Source of the DNA: JACDAN01 sp963801855
GTDB taxonomy: Bacteria > Actinomycetota > Thermoleophilia > Gaiellales > Gaiellaceae
Reading direction: 5' to 3'
NCBI GenBank assembly: GCA_963801855.1
Contig: CAWDGK010000001.1
Span: forward strand, 1 to 64,000
DNA: 64,000 bases
Below, piece by piece: positions 39,888 to 48,822 of this stretch. A program made the translations under genes and the position numbers. How positions within the stretch are numbered: the stretch's first letter is position 1; every line of letters starts with the position of its first letter. A model generated the notes under the pieces. The model saw nothing but the letters and a program-made list of their open reading frames with translations. It made no database searches and was not told where the DNA came from.

Positions 39888-39945
39888 TTTGCGGCTGTCG
39901 CTTCCTTGCGGTTGTGACTCTTGGGATTGGAGTTGCGGTTTAAGA

Positions 39946-39984
39946 GGAAGGCGGGCTCTTCGGGCGGCGAAGAGCCCGCCTTCC
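39946..39984 (-). terminator. Strong hairpin between flp and the rest of the Tad operon
   Basis: A perfect 17-bp stem (GGAAGGCGGGCTCTTCG / CGAAGAGCCCGCCTTCC) with a 5-base loop starts 13 bases after the flp stop. On the minus strand it is followed by TCTTAAACC. It should stop most transcripts and protect the flp message, giving much pilin and little machinery. Confidence 0.85.
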
Positions 39985-39997
39985 ATTCGAACTGGTC

Positions 39998-40162
39998 TTA
40001 GGTGATGTAGCCGGCGACCCGGGAAATGGCGTTGACGATGTTCCCGGACAGGAGGGTCAGAGCACCGAAAACGGCGATCGTAATTACGGCCAAAACGACG
40101 CCGTACTCGGCCATGGTCTGTCCCTCCTCGCGCGACTGCAGCGAGGCGAAAAGCTTCTGCAC
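39998..40162 (-). CDS. flp: Flp-family type IVb pilin
   Basis: 54 residues. GTG start with a near-perfect AAAGGAGGTGA eight bases upstream; the longer reading upstream of it is not needed. The sequence begins QKLFASLQSREEGQTMAEYG and continues VVLAVITIAVFGALTLLSG. Cleavage is expected after the G of EEG-QTMAEY, leaving the Flp Glu-Tyr at mature positions 4-5 in front of the hydrophobic polymerisation helix. This is the major pilin of the Tad apparatus. It is the first gene of the operon, separated from tadE by a strong hairpin. Confidence 0.93.
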   Translation of the reverse strand: MQKLFASLQSREEGQTMAEYGVVLAVITIAVFGALTLLSGNIVNAISRVAGYIT

Positions 40163-40398
40163 TTGCTTCACCTCCTTTCGCGTTCTCGGGCGGCGCAGCG
40201 GGGCCGCCAACGACGACACACCAACCGAAAAGGAGGAGAGCTTTCCTGCTTTTCTCGAGCCATCTAGTTTTCTGACAACGCTAAAATCGCTCACGCCGAA
40301 CTACCTTTCGTTCGTGGTCTGGCGTGGCCGCGCCGCCTTCTGGCTCAGATGGCCGGTTCATCGTTCGTAGAGGTCTCGGCTGACATCCCTCGTGCAAG

Positions 40399-40510
40399 TG
40401 ATTGCCGCAGGGGGTTCACCTCTTTGGGGGAGTGGGCAGCGCCATCCCGCCCCGATGAGTGGCCCACATTCCGTAATTGCGGACGCGGAACTCAAGTGGA
40501 GAGATCCGCG
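40399..40510 (+). promoter_or_regulatory. Structured 5' leader upstream of the M15-like peptidase gene
   Basis: The 393 bases between flp and the next plus-strand start (40163-40555) hold no gene. On the plus strand the stretch from about 40399 can fold into several stems: CCTC/GGGG near 40420-40430, GTGGGC (40432-40437) with GCCCAC (40462-40467), TCCG/CGGA near 40470-40482, and CGCGGA (40484-40489) with TCCGCG (40505-40510). Unpaired stretches GGGGGTTCACC and GGGGGAGTGGGCAGCGCC look like a conserved RNA core rather than random spacer. It may be a riboswitch or attenuator; I cannot match it to a named class. The flp-proximal half must contain the pilin promoter. Confidence 0.4.
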
Positions 40511-40555
40511 CCGATGGCGGCCTCGGCGCTCAACGAGAGAATGGGAGCAAGGCAC

Positions 40556-42031
40556 ATGCCACTACGGAGACACCGCCTTTCAAGCCTGATCACTCGCCTC
40601 GTCCTGCTCTCGCTGGCCGCTGTCTCGCTTGCGGTGCTGCGACCGGGCAGGCGCGCAGGTGCACAGGTACATACCCGGCAGCCCCGCAAGCGGCGGTCGG
40701 GTTTCCGCCGGGCTGCAGTCAGCCTGTCGTTCGCAACGCTCTTCTTCGCCGGCGCGGCCTTCTCGGCCGGTGCCGGCGACCTCCTCGTGGAGGCCGTCGA
40801 AGGACAGCATGCGGCCGCAACCGCCCCGGCCGAAGCCGCGCCGGAAGCGGCGAGTTGCGAAAGCATGCGCCGCAGCGACTGGGATGCCGAGGACAGCAGT
40901 TGTCCGGACGAGGCAGCCGCAGCGCCCGACTCCGCTGATGCCACTGCCGCCGAGTCGGCTGCACCTGAGGCCTCGGCGGAGACCGGCGCGGAGGCTCAAC
41001 CGGAGTCGATGCCTGCCACGGCGTCGCCCGAGACCGCGTCGCCCAGCACGGCTGCCGCGATCGCAGCGGCCGCCGGCAACGTGATGTCCGCCGCTCCACA
41101 GGCTCAGGGAGACCGGGCCCAGGCGCCGTCGCTCCGCGGGGCGGTTCGGGAGCGGGCGAAGCGCAGCGCGCCTCGCGACAATGCTCCGGCCGTGCTCGCG
41201 CCGCAGTCGGCCGACCTTCACGAGCACGAGGCGCATCCGGACCCGGAGACCGATCTTCCGGGGATGGCGGCCACGATCTGGCTGCACCGGGCGCTTCCCG
41301 ATCCCACACCGCCCTCGAAGCGGCTCACGCGCCCGTTCGCGCGCAACCTCCGCTTCGCGTCGGCTCGCAACAAGGTGCACTGGTCGCTCGTTCTCGGCGT
41401 CCTTCGGGCACGCGGCGAGCGTGGCTCGGCACCGGCAGGCAAGCAGGGCCTGAACAAGCTCGCCAAGCGCCTCCGCCAGCTCGGCGCAGCGCGTGACGAG
41501 TGGACTGCTTCCCTCGCACTCGAAGGGCGCACGGCCTTCGCCGACCGGACGGTCGCGCTTGCGCGCTACCACCGGTCCGTCGGCCTCAACGCCCTTGTCC
41601 GCGGTCTCGAGTGGGCGCGGCCGAAGCTGGCGAAGGCATTGCTCGCCGACCAGCGGGTCTCGCTCTACCCGGGCGGCCGCGAGGACGTCCGTCGGGGCAA
41701 GACCGATGTCCGCGTGATCGTGTTGATCCGCTACCTCGCAGAAGCCCATGGCCAGGTGACGGTCTCCAGCCTGACGAGCGGGCACGGGGTCTACTCCAGG
41801 CCCGGCGTCGTGTCGGCCCACACCTACGGGCAGGCCGTCGACATCGCAGCGCTCGAAGGAAAGAGCATCATCGGCAACCAGGAGCCCGGCGGCCTGACGG
41901 AGATGGCAGTCCGGAACATGCTCCTCCTGCCGGCGGAGCTCCGGCCGAACCAGCTGATCTCACTGCTGGGCCTCGGCGGCCCGTCCTTCCCGATGGGCAA
42001 CCACGACGACCACATCCACGCGGGGTTCTAG
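40556..42031 (+). CDS. Secreted M15-like zinc peptidase-domain protein
   Basis: About 491 residues, intact. The N-terminus has two hydrophobic stretches (LITRLVLLSLAAVSLAVL; AVSLSFATLFFAGAAFSAGA), so it is exported or anchored. A long Ala/Glu/Pro/Ser-rich linker covers about residues 85-230. The C-terminal domain contains VVSAHTYGQAVDIAALEG (S-x-H-x-x-G-x-A-x-D, two metal ligands) and the last residues GNHDDHIHAGF (H-x-H third ligand). This is the Hedgehog/DD-peptidase fold seen in M15 muramyl peptidases and related proteins. It probably acts on, or binds, peptidoglycan. Start ATG 40556 with GGGAG upstream; ATGs at 40541 and 40514 are also in frame. It is divergent from the pilus operon. Confidence 0.75.
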   Translation: MPLRRHRLSSLITRLVLLSLAAVSLAVLRPGRRAGAQVHTRQPRKRRSGFRRAAVSLSFATLFFAGAAFSAGAGDLLVEAVEGQHAAATAPAEAAPEAASCESMRRSDWDAEDSSCPDEAAAAPDSADATAAESAAPEASAETGAEAQPESMPATASPETASPSTAAAIAAAAGNVMSAAPQAQGDRAQAPSLRGAVRERAKRSAPRDNAPAVLAPQSADLHEHEAHPDPETDLPGMAATIWLHRALPDPTPPSKRLTRPFARNLRFASARNKVHWSLVLGVLRARGERGSAPAGKQGLNKLAKRLRQLGAARDEWTASLALEGRTAFADRTVALARYHRSVGLNALVRGLEWARPKLAKALLADQRVSLYPGGREDVRRGKTDVRVIVLIRYLAEAHGQVTVSSLTSGHGVYSRPGVVSAHTYGQAVDIAALEGKSIIGNQEPGGLTEMAVRNMLLLPAELRPNQLISLLGLGGPSFPMGNHDDHIHAGF

Positions 42032-42039
42032 AAGACGCC

Positions 42040-42381
42040 TTGAGAGAAGTCACCCTCAAGCGGGAGAACGGCGACGTCGTCTGCGACAGGTGTGTCGTGG
42101 CCGACTCGCCGGTCTCCCGCATGAGAGGTCTTCTCGGGCGCAGCGAGCTGAGGCCGGGTGAGGGGCTCCTGCTCAGCCCGGCCTCCTCGATTCACACCTG
42201 GTTCATGCGCTTCCCGATCGATGCCGTGTTTCTCGACCGGGACCTGCGCGTCGTCGGGATCTCGGACGACATCCGGCCCTGGCGCGCAACCGGTCGCCGG
42301 GGCGCGAAGGCCGTGCTCGAGCTGCCGGCCGGCGAGACCGGCCGCCGGGGTCTCGCGCTCGGCGACCTGCTCGTCGCCTAG
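42040..42381 (+). CDS. DUF192-family protein
   Basis: 113 residues. A b-rich domain with the family pattern ADSPVSRMRGLLGRSELRPG, then EGLLLSPASSIHTWFMRFPI, DAVFLDRDLRVVGISDDIRP and AVLELPAGETGRRGLALGDL. The motif SIHTWFMRFPIDAVFLD is diagnostic of DUF192. Members are small, often exported in other phyla, with unknown role; this one has no signal. TTG start 8 bases after the upstream stop, so it is probably cotranscribed with the peptidase-like gene. Confidence 0.85.
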   Translation: MREVTLKRENGDVVCDRCVVADSPVSRMRGLLGRSELRPGEGLLLSPASSIHTWFMRFPIDAVFLDRDLRVVGISDDIRPWRATGRRGAKAVLELPAGETGRRGLALGDLLVA

Positions 42382-42407
42382 AGCTCTCCGACACTCGCTG
42401 CTTCTGC

Positions 42408-42452
42408 TTGACTCGCCCGGCAGGTTTCTCTAGCTTTGCCTAGAGCTAGTAT
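42408..42452 (+). promoter_or_regulatory. Promoter with overlapping operator-like dyad for the ABC exporter
   Basis: TTGACT (42408-42413), a 17-base spacer and TAGCTT (42431-42436) form a good housekeeping promoter. Two interleaved dyads cover the -10 region: CTCTAG-CTTTGC-CTAGAG (42428-42445) and CTAGCT...AGCTAG (42430-42449). This suggests a repressor that blocks the -10; no regulator gene is adjacent. A second possible -10, TAGTAT, is at 42447. Confidence 0.55.
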
Positions 42453-42479
42453 CCACTAACTTTGAGACCGGAGGTGAGC

Positions 42480-43235
42480 GTGGAGGCATCGAGCAACGGC
42501 GCGGCAAACGGCGCAGTCGTCACCGCCAACGAGATCACCCGGCGCTACGGCGAAGGCGACGCTGCAGTCGATGCGCTCCGCGGGGTTTCTCTGGACGTCG
42601 AGCGCGGCAAGCTGACCGCAGTCATGGGGCCCTCGGGCTCGGGGAAGTCGACGCTCATGCACATCCTCGCGGCGCTCGACCGCCCGACCTCGGGGCACGT
42701 GACCATCGCCGGCACCCGTCTAGGGCAGCTGAGCGACAAGGACGTGACGAAGATCCGCCGCGAGCACATCGGCTTCATCTTCCAGTTCTTCAATCTCCTT
42801 CCGATGCTGACGGCGGAGGAGAACATCACCCTGCCGCTCGCTCTGGCGGGAGAGAAGCCCGACAAGGCCTTCCTGGACGAGCTGATCAAACGCGTTGGAC
42901 TCGGCGACCGCCTCAAGCACCGGCCGTCCGAGCTCTCCGGCGGCCAGCAGCAGCGAGTCGCGATCGCCCGCGCCCTCGCCTCCAGGCCGACCGTGGTCTT
43001 CGCCGACGAGCCCACCGGCAACCTCGACTCGAAGACCGGCGGCGAGATCCTCGAGCTGCTGCACGAAAGCGTGGAGGGCTACGGCCAGACGATGGTCATG
43101 GTCACCCACGAGGCCCGCGCGGCGGCCACCGCCGACCGTGTCCTCTTCCTCGCGGACGGCAGCATCGTCAAGGATCTCGGCGGCGCAGGCGAGGACGAGA
43201 TTCTCGACACGATTCGCGAAGTCACCCTGACGTGA
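42480..43235 (+). CDS. ABC transporter ATP-binding protein, MacB/LolD type
   Basis: 251 residues. Walker A is VMGPSGSGKSTLMHILAALD near residue 50, the Q-loop is GFIFQFFNLLPMLTAEENIT, the signature is ELSGGQQQRVAIARALASRP near residue 150, Walker B is TVVFADEPTGNLDSKTGGEI and the H-loop is MVMVTHEARAAATADRVLFL. This is the three-part FtsE/LolD/MacB class that works with FtsX-like permeases, usually for export of lipids, peptides or drugs. The GTG at 42480 has GGAGGTGAGC just before it. Its stop overlaps the permease start by 4 bases. Confidence 0.93.
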   Translation: MEASSNGAANGAVVTANEITRRYGEGDAAVDALRGVSLDVERGKLTAVMGPSGSGKSTLMHILAALDRPTSGHVTIAGTRLGQLSDKDVTKIRREHIGFIFQFFNLLPMLTAEENITLPLALAGEKPDKAFLDELIKRVGLGDRLKHRPSELSGGQQQRVAIARALASRPTVVFADEPTGNLDSKTGGEILELLHESVEGYGQTMVMVTHEARAAATADRVLFLADGSIVKDLGGAGEDEILDTIREVTLT

Positions 43236-45808
43236 TCCGCGTCGCGCTCAGAGGGCTCGCGGGACGGAAGTTCCGTGCGGCGCTGACAGCGATCGCCGTC
43301 GTGCTCGGTGTGGCGATGGTCAGCGGCACCTTCGTCCTGACGGACACGATCGACAAGGCGTTCGACGCGATCTTCGTGGAGTCGTACGCGAACACCGATG
43401 CGGCGATCAGTGGGAAGGCGCCGGACATCTCCTTCGAGGGCAGCACTGCGGAGGCTCCAGCGGTTCCTGCGAGCCTGCTGGAGCGGGTCAGGCAGCTCGA
43501 CGGAGTGGAGGCGGCGACCGGCAGCGTCGTCGACGAGTCGGCGACGAAGATCCTCAAGGCCGACGGCAAGGCGATCAACACCCAGGGCGCACCCTCGTTC
43601 GGCTTCGGAATCGATCCGGAACAGTCGCAGTTCAACCCACTGAAGCTCGTCGAGGGCACCTGGGCCTCCGCGCCGGACGAAGTCGTGATCGACGCCGGCA
43701 CGGCAGACAAGCAGGGCTACGGAGTCGGTGACACGGTCCAGATCGGGACTCTGAAGCCGGTGCAGTCGTTCCGGGTCTCCGGAGTCGCGCAGTACGGAAG
43801 CGTCAGCTCCGCTCGGTACCGCCACCTTCGTCGTCTTCACGATTCCGACTGCGCAGGACGCTCCTCGAGCGAACGAACCAGTTCGACGCGATTTCCGTCT
43901 CCGCCAAGGACGGGGTCTCCGCGGAGCAGCTCGTCGAGGAGATCAAGCCCGTGCTGCCGGCAACCGCGCAGGTGCGAACCGGCGTCGAGCAGGCGAATGA
44001 GGACGCCTCGGAGGTCTCCGAGTTCACGAGCTTCATCCGGTATTTCCTGCTCGCTTTCGGCGCCGTCGCACTCTTCGTGGGCGCCTTCGTCATCTTCAAC
44101 ACGATGTCGATCACCGTCGCCCAGCGGACTCGAGAGCTTGCGACGCTGCGGACGATCGGGGCCTCCCGCAAGCAGATTCGGCGAGCGGTCCTGCTCGAGG
44201 CCTTCCTGATCGGGCTGGTGGCCTCGATCGTCGGATTCGTCCTGGGCGTCGGACTCGCGTACGGGCTCAACTGGCTCTTCAAGCAGCTCGATCTCGAGCT
44301 CCCGACGACCGACATGGTCATTGCGCCCCGGACGATCATCTTTGCGTTCGTGATCGGGATCCTGGTCACCGTGCTGGCGGCGTTCGTCCCGTCGATCCGG
44401 GCGACGCGGGTCTCCCCGATCCTCGCCGTCCGGGAGGGTGCGGAGCTGCCGCGAGGACGCTTCGCGAGGTTCACCCCGTTCGTCGCACTCGCGATCCTCG
44501 CCCTGTCGCTCTTCCTGCTCGGCCGGGCGGCGTTCACGGACGAGCTCGCGACCGGACAGAGGTTCCTCTTCATCGGCCTGGGCGTGCTGCTCCTGTTCGT
44601 CGGCGTCGCCATGATCTCGTCGAAGCTCGTCCGTCCACTCGCGGCCCTCGTCGGAGTTCCCGGCGAGAAGCTCACGGGCATCTCCGGCTTCCTCGCACGG
44701 AGAAACACGCTTCGGAACCCCGGCCGCACGGCGGCGACCGCGGCCGCCCTCATGATCGGCCTCGCGCTCGTCACCTTCGTTGCGGTGCTCTCCAACAGCA
44801 TGAAAGCGTCGAACCGCGGTGCCATCGAGGAGCAGATCGCAGCCGACTTCGTCGTCACGTCCCAGGACGGCTTTACCCCGTTCGTCTCGGGCGCCGGCGA
44901 TGCGGCCGAGAACGCGCCCGGTGTCGAGCTCGCCTCGAGCGTGCGCTCGGAGGTCGGAAAGGTCGCGGACACGGACAAGTACGTGACCGGCATCGAGCCG
45001 GACAAGATCGCCTCGGTCTACAACTTCGACTGGGCCGACGGCTCCGACGCCGTGCTTCAGGATCTCGGCGAGTTCGGCGCGATCGTCGACCAGGACTTCG
45101 CAGAGGATCGCAACTTTGCGATCGGCGACAAGTTCCAGTTCCTCTCGGGCTCGGGCAAGACCGCGACGCTCGAGGTCAAGGCGACCTACGACCCGCCGCC
45201 CTTCTACCAGATGCTCGGCACGGTGAGCATCAGCCAGGCCACGTTCGACAAGCTCCACGACCGGCCGCGGAACCAGTTCACCTTCGTCAACGTCCCGGGC
45301 GGCCCGACGGAGCAGGCGGAGAGCGCCGATCGAGGAGGCGCTCGCGACCTTCCCCGACGCGAAGGTCCAGACGCGCGAGGCCTGGATCACGGAGCAGGAC
45401 GAGGAGTTCAACCAGTTCCTGACCATGCTCTACGTGCTCCTTGCGCTCTCGGTGATCATCAGCATCTTCGGGATGATCAACACGCTCGCTCTCGCAGTCT
45501 TCGAGCGCACGCGTGAGCTCGGGATGCTCCGGGCTGTCGGCATGACGCGCTGGCAGGCCCGGACGATGATCGGATCCGAGAGCGTGATCACCGCGTTGAT
45601 CGGCGCTGCGATCGGGCTTCCGCTGGGGATCTTCCTGGCCGCCCTCGTCGTGAAGGCGCTCGAGCAGTTCGACGTTCGCTTCTCGATTCCGCTCCAGCCG
45701 CTGATCGCCTTCGCGATCGTCGCCGTCATCGTCGGAGTCGTCGCGGCGATCCTCCCGGCCCGTCGCGCCGCGAGACTGAACGTCCTCCAAGCCCTGCAGT
45801 ACGAATAG
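43232..45808 (+). CDS. ABC transporter permease with two FtsX-like domains (two frameshifts)
   Basis: About 859 residues. The first span (FRAALTAIAVVLGVAMVSGT) is followed by a MacB-type periplasmic core domain (DAAISGKAPDISFEGSTAEA...) and a first FtsX domain (YFLLAFGAVALFVGAFVIFN, with VAQRTRELATLRTIGASRKQ and the coupling helix). A middle span pair leads into a second extracellular domain and the last FtsX domain (VLLALSVIISIFGMINTLAL, ERTRELGMLRAVGMTRWQAR). It ends PARRAARLNVLQALQYE. Frame breaks lie near 43815 and 45320. With the ATPase at 42480 it forms a full MacB-like exporter; the substrate is unknown. Confidence 0.9.
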
Positions 45809-45850
45809 CCCCTCCCGTCCCTGGCCGGCGGCGAAGTGCGTAACGCCCGC

Positions 45851-46888
45851 ATGGTCTGGGCCATCTCGGGCGGCGCCGGCTTCCTCGGCTTGCACCTCGC
45901 GCGCCGCCTGGTCGCCGAGGGGCACGACGTCCGGTCGCTCGACCTCGTCGGCCTGGACGACCCGCAGCTCGAAGGGTCGGTGCGGGAGCTCCGCGGGGAC
46001 ATCCGGGACGAGACGGCCGCCCGTGAGCTCGTCGACGGCGCCAGGATCCTCGTCCACGCTGCTGCGGCCCTCCCGATCCGCGGAGGTCGCGACGAGATCC
46101 AGTCGGTCAACGTCGACGGGACGCTGACGCTCCTCTCCGCCGCCGCCGAGGCCGGCGTCAGGCGCGTGATCCTCATCTCCTCGACTGCGGTCTACGGCGT
46201 GCCCGACAAGCATCCGATCGAAGAGGACGACCCGCTCGTCGGCGTCGGCCACTACGGCGAGTCGAAGATCGAGGCGGAAGACGTCTGCCGTGCCTTCATG
46301 CGTCGCGGCCTCGACTGCGTCATCGTCCGCCCGAAGACGTTCATCGGCCCGGAGCGGCTGGGCGTCTTCGAGATCCTCTTCGACTGGATCCGCGAGGGCC
46401 GCAGGATCTACACGCTCGGCGACGGATCCAACCGGTACCAGCTCCTCGCGGTCGAGGACCTCGTCGAAGCGATCACCCTTGCCGCAAGCAAGCGGGCCGC
46501 CGCCGGCGAGACGTTCAACGTCGGCGCGAAGGAGTTCGGGACCGTTCGCTCCGACCTCCAGGAGTTGATCGACCACGCAGGGTCGAGCAGCCGCCTGACG
46601 CCGATTCCGATTCGTCCCGCCGAGGTCGCACTGCGGGCACTGGAGCTCGCCCGGGTCTCGCCCCTCGTCGAGTGGCACTACAAGACCGCCCACCGCGATT
46701 CGTTCGTCGACGTCTCGAAGGCGGAGAAAATCCTCGGCTGGAAGCCGCGCCTCTCGAACGCGCAGACGCTGATCGAGACCTATGACTGGTACCTCGCCCA
46801 CCTGGAGGAGGTCGGTCGCGCCTCGGGCGTCACGCATCGCGTCCCCTGGAACCAGCAGGCGCTCGGGCTCCTGAAGAAGGTGAGCTGA
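45851..46888 (+). CDS. NAD-dependent epimerase/dehydratase (extended SDR)
   Basis: 345 residues, intact. The nucleotide site is VWAISGGAGFLGLHLARRLV (G-x-x-G-x-x-G) at the start. Catalytic residues are in LISSTAVYGVPDKHPI (Ser/Thr) and GHYGESKIEAEDVCRAFM (Y-x-x-x-K). The C-terminal part resembles sugar-nucleotide epimerases and sterol dehydrogenase/isomerase-like SDRs (LGWKPRLSNAQTLIETYDWY). ATG at 45851 is preferred to GTG at 45836 because the latter lacks a ribosome site and adds residues before the first strand. It shares a base with the methyltransferase start (TGATG), so the two should act in one pathway. Confidence 0.9.
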   Translation: MVWAISGGAGFLGLHLARRLVAEGHDVRSLDLVGLDDPQLEGSVRELRGDIRDETAARELVDGARILVHAAAALPIRGGRDEIQSVNVDGTLTLLSAAAEAGVRRVILISSTAVYGVPDKHPIEEDDPLVGVGHYGESKIEAEDVCRAFMRRGLDCVIVRPKTFIGPERLGVFEILFDWIREGRRIYTLGDGSNRYQLLAVEDLVEAITLAASKRAAAGETFNVGAKEFGTVRSDLQELIDHAGSSSRLTPIPIRPAEVALRALELARVSPLVEWHYKTAHRDSFVDVSKAEKILGWKPRLSNAQTLIETYDWYLAHLEEVGRASGVTHRVPWNQQALGLLKKVS

Positions 46889-47640
46889 TGCCGGACCTCA
46901 CGTCCGACGAGACCTGGGACGAGATGTTCGACGAGATCTATCTCACCACGTATGCCGCCAACCTCGGCGAGCGGGACTCGGACGCGGAGGCCGAGGCAGC
47001 GGCGCGGCTTGCCGGCGTGGAACCGCCCGCGCGGATACTCGACGCGCCGACCGGGTTCGGGCGGCACGCGCTGCCACTCGCGAAGCTCGGCTTCGAGATC
47101 ACCGGTGTCGACCGCTCCGACGTCCAGCTGGCCGAGGCGCGCCGTCTCGCCGGCGAAGTCGAGTGGCCGAAGTGGGTGCAGGCGGATTTCCGAGAGCTCC
47201 CGTTCGAAGACGAGGTCTTCGACGCCGCGCTCTGCCTCTTCACCTCGATCGGCTACCGCGGGGAAGACGGCGACAGAGAGGCGTTCGGCGAGTTCTTCCG
47301 TGTTCTGCGCCCGGGGTCACCGCTCGTCATCGAGACCTTGCACCGCGACCGGCTCGTGACGATCTTCCAGGAGCGAAGCTGGGATCCGCTCCAGGACGAC
47401 GCGGTGCTCCTGGAGGAGCGCAGGTTCGACCCGGTCGCAGGTGAGATCGAGACCGACCACACGCTCCTCGCCGTCGGTGAGCGCCGTGGCCTGACGTTCC
47501 GTCTTCGCATCTACACGGCGACGGAGCTCGTCAAGCTCCTGGCGGAGGTCGGCTTCGCCGAGATCGACTGCTTCGGCGACTACGAGGGCGGGCCGCTCTC
47601 GCGAGAGACCCGCCTCGTCGTCAGAGCAAGAAAAGCCTAA
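46888..47640 (+). CDS. Class I SAM-dependent methyltransferase
   Basis: 250 residues, intact. Motif I is ARILDAPTGFGRHALPLAKL, then FEITGVDRSDVQLAEARRLA (the acidic end of strand 2), the post-II region PFEDEVFDAALCLFTSIGYR, and FRVLRPGSPLVIETLHRDRL. The SIGY-x-x-(E/D)-x-x-x-D block with the IETLHRDR strand resembles methyltransferases near sugar or glycolipid genes. The substrate is unknown; coupling to the epimerase suggests a sugar or polyketide-like metabolite. Its stop overlaps the convergent helical protein by 4 bases. Confidence 0.9.
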   Translation: MPDLTSDETWDEMFDEIYLTTYAANLGERDSDAEAEAAARLAGVEPPARILDAPTGFGRHALPLAKLGFEITGVDRSDVQLAEARRLAGEVEWPKWVQADFRELPFEDEVFDAALCLFTSIGYRGEDGDREAFGEFFRVLRPGSPLVIETLHRDRLVTIFQERSWDPLQDDAVLLEERRFDPVAGEIETDHTLLAVGERRGLTFRLRIYTATELVKLLAEVGFAEIDCFGDYEGGPLSRETRLVVRARKA

Positions 47641-48125
47641 GCAGGTTCGTTCGGGTCTTCTTCGGCCGCCAGCTTCAGAGACCCCTGCAGTGTCTCCTGG
47701 AAGTGGCGCTCCTGGATCGGCGTGACCCACTCGATGACTTCCTGCAGGTCCGAGTTGCCGGCCTTCTGGTTCATCGTCCCGAGGATCTGCCAGTGGCCGA
47801 CTTCGCCGGCCTCCGCCATCGTCAGGAACTCGAGCCCGTCGAGACCGTCGGCATCCTCGCCCAGGTAGGTCGACATCATCTCGGTCGCCTCCTGCTTGGT
47901 CTCACGGGCCTTCTCGAGAATCGCGGTCTTCTTACCGTCGAGGCTCTCGGCGACCTGCGTCGTCCGCTCCTCGGTCTCCGCGGCCTCCTTGTTCATGCGC
48001 TGCAGCTTCTGCTTGATCTCGTCGTCCTCGACGAGGCCAGAGATCTTGTCGGTCGCGCCCTGAGCAGCTTGCGCGAGCCCGATGACCTCGGCGATCTTCG
48101 TATCGAGCTGGGTGAGCTCTGCCAT
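47637..48125 (-). CDS. Helical protein, possibly ferritin-like, unknown function
   Basis: 162 residues, intact, almost entirely helical: TQLDTKIAEVIGLAQAAQGA, IKQKLQRMNKEAAETEERTT, ILEKARETKQEATEMMSTYL, then DGLEFLTMAEAGEVGHWQIL and IEWVTPIQERHFQETLQGSL. The E-x-x-H and E-x-H spacing in the last helices (AGEVGHW, QERHFQE) could make a di-iron site as in DUF892/YciE ferritin-like proteins, but the match is partial. An excellent AAGGAGG site precedes the ATG, so it is probably well expressed. No signal or membrane segment. Confidence 0.6.
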   Translation of the reverse strand: MAELTQLDTKIAEVIGLAQAAQGATDKISGLVEDDEIKQKLQRMNKEAAETEERTTQVAESLDGKKTAILEKARETKQEATEMMSTYLGEDADGLDGLEFLTMAEAGEVGHWQILGTMNQKAGNSDLQEVIEWVTPIQERHFQETLQGSLKLAAEEDPNEPA

Positions 48126-48173
48126 GGGTCCTCCTTGGGATTAGTGCATCCCGTCTACCCGGAGGAGAACGAG

Positions 48174-48815
48174 TTAAACGACGACCTTGCGGGCGTAAAA
48201 GCCCTCCGCCAGACCGCTCGTCGACGCCGCCTCCATCCCGCGTAGGCGCATGAGGGCCATGAAGAGGTCCTCGGTGAACCAGGAGCGGTTTCGCTGTGAC
48301 GGAAAACCGGCGAGCAGCAGCTCGACCTTGCGTCTGGCCGTGTCCTCGTCGAGCTCGACGAAGACGTTGGGCGAGCCGAGGTCGCCGTCGTACTTCGGGA
48401 TCTCGTACTCGAGGATCAGGTGGTCGCGAAAGGTGTTCCACGTCAGCTCCGCGACGAGGCTGTGATCCTGGTGGAGGTCGGAGCCGCGGTGGGTGAGGAT
48501 CAGGTCGGGCGAAACGGACTCCTTCAAGCGCTCGAAATACTCCTTGACCTCGCCGCCATAACGGAAGAACGCGTCGCGAAAGCTCTCGACGTCGACCCTC
48601 GATTCAGAGGCCGCGTCGAGGAATGCGGCGGCGCTCGCCCTGGCCTCCTGCGCGCGCTCCTCGCTCGCGCTCAAGACGACCCAGTGGACGTCGAGCGGGC
48701 GGTCCCGGGCCAGCCGGAGGATCGTTCCGCCACAGCCGATCTCGATGTCGTCCGCGTGCGAGCCGATGGCGAGCACCCGAAGCGGGGCGTCGCCGCCGAG
48801 GTCGAGCCTCAGCAC
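48174..48815 (-). CDS. PIG-L/LmbE-family deacetylase
   Basis: 213 residues, intact. It has the zinc motif VLAIGSHADDIEIGCGGTIL (H-x-D-D) near residue 18 and a later ligand in TLTHRGSDLHQDHSLVAEL-type sequence (actual LTHRGSDLHQDHSLVAELTW, H-x-x-H). These are hallmarks of N-acetylglucosaminyl-phosphatidylinositol/bacillithiol/mycothiol-type deacetylases. It lies 7 bases after the sugar nucleotidyltransferase gene, so its substrate is probably an N-acetylated sugar derivative made in the same pathway. Confidence 0.9.
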   Translation of the reverse strand: MLRLDLGGDAPLRVLAIGSHADDIEIGCGGTILRLARDRPLDVHWVVLSASEERAQEARASAAAFLDAASESRVDVESFRDAFFRYGGEVKEYFERLKESVSPDLILTHRGSDLHQDHSLVAELTWNTFRDHLILEYEIPKYDGDLGSPNVFVELDEDTARRKVELLLAGFPSQRNRSWFTEDLFMALMRLRGMEAASTSGLAEGFYARKVVV

Positions 48816-48822
48816 GGCCCGC

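Noticed and set aside
40399..40510. A c-di-AMP (ydaO) riboswitch
   Set aside because: The gene type fits, but the class motifs with GGGGTGAA and the paired GGGGAACCC elements are not in the right strand or order. Reported as an unidentified structured leader instead.
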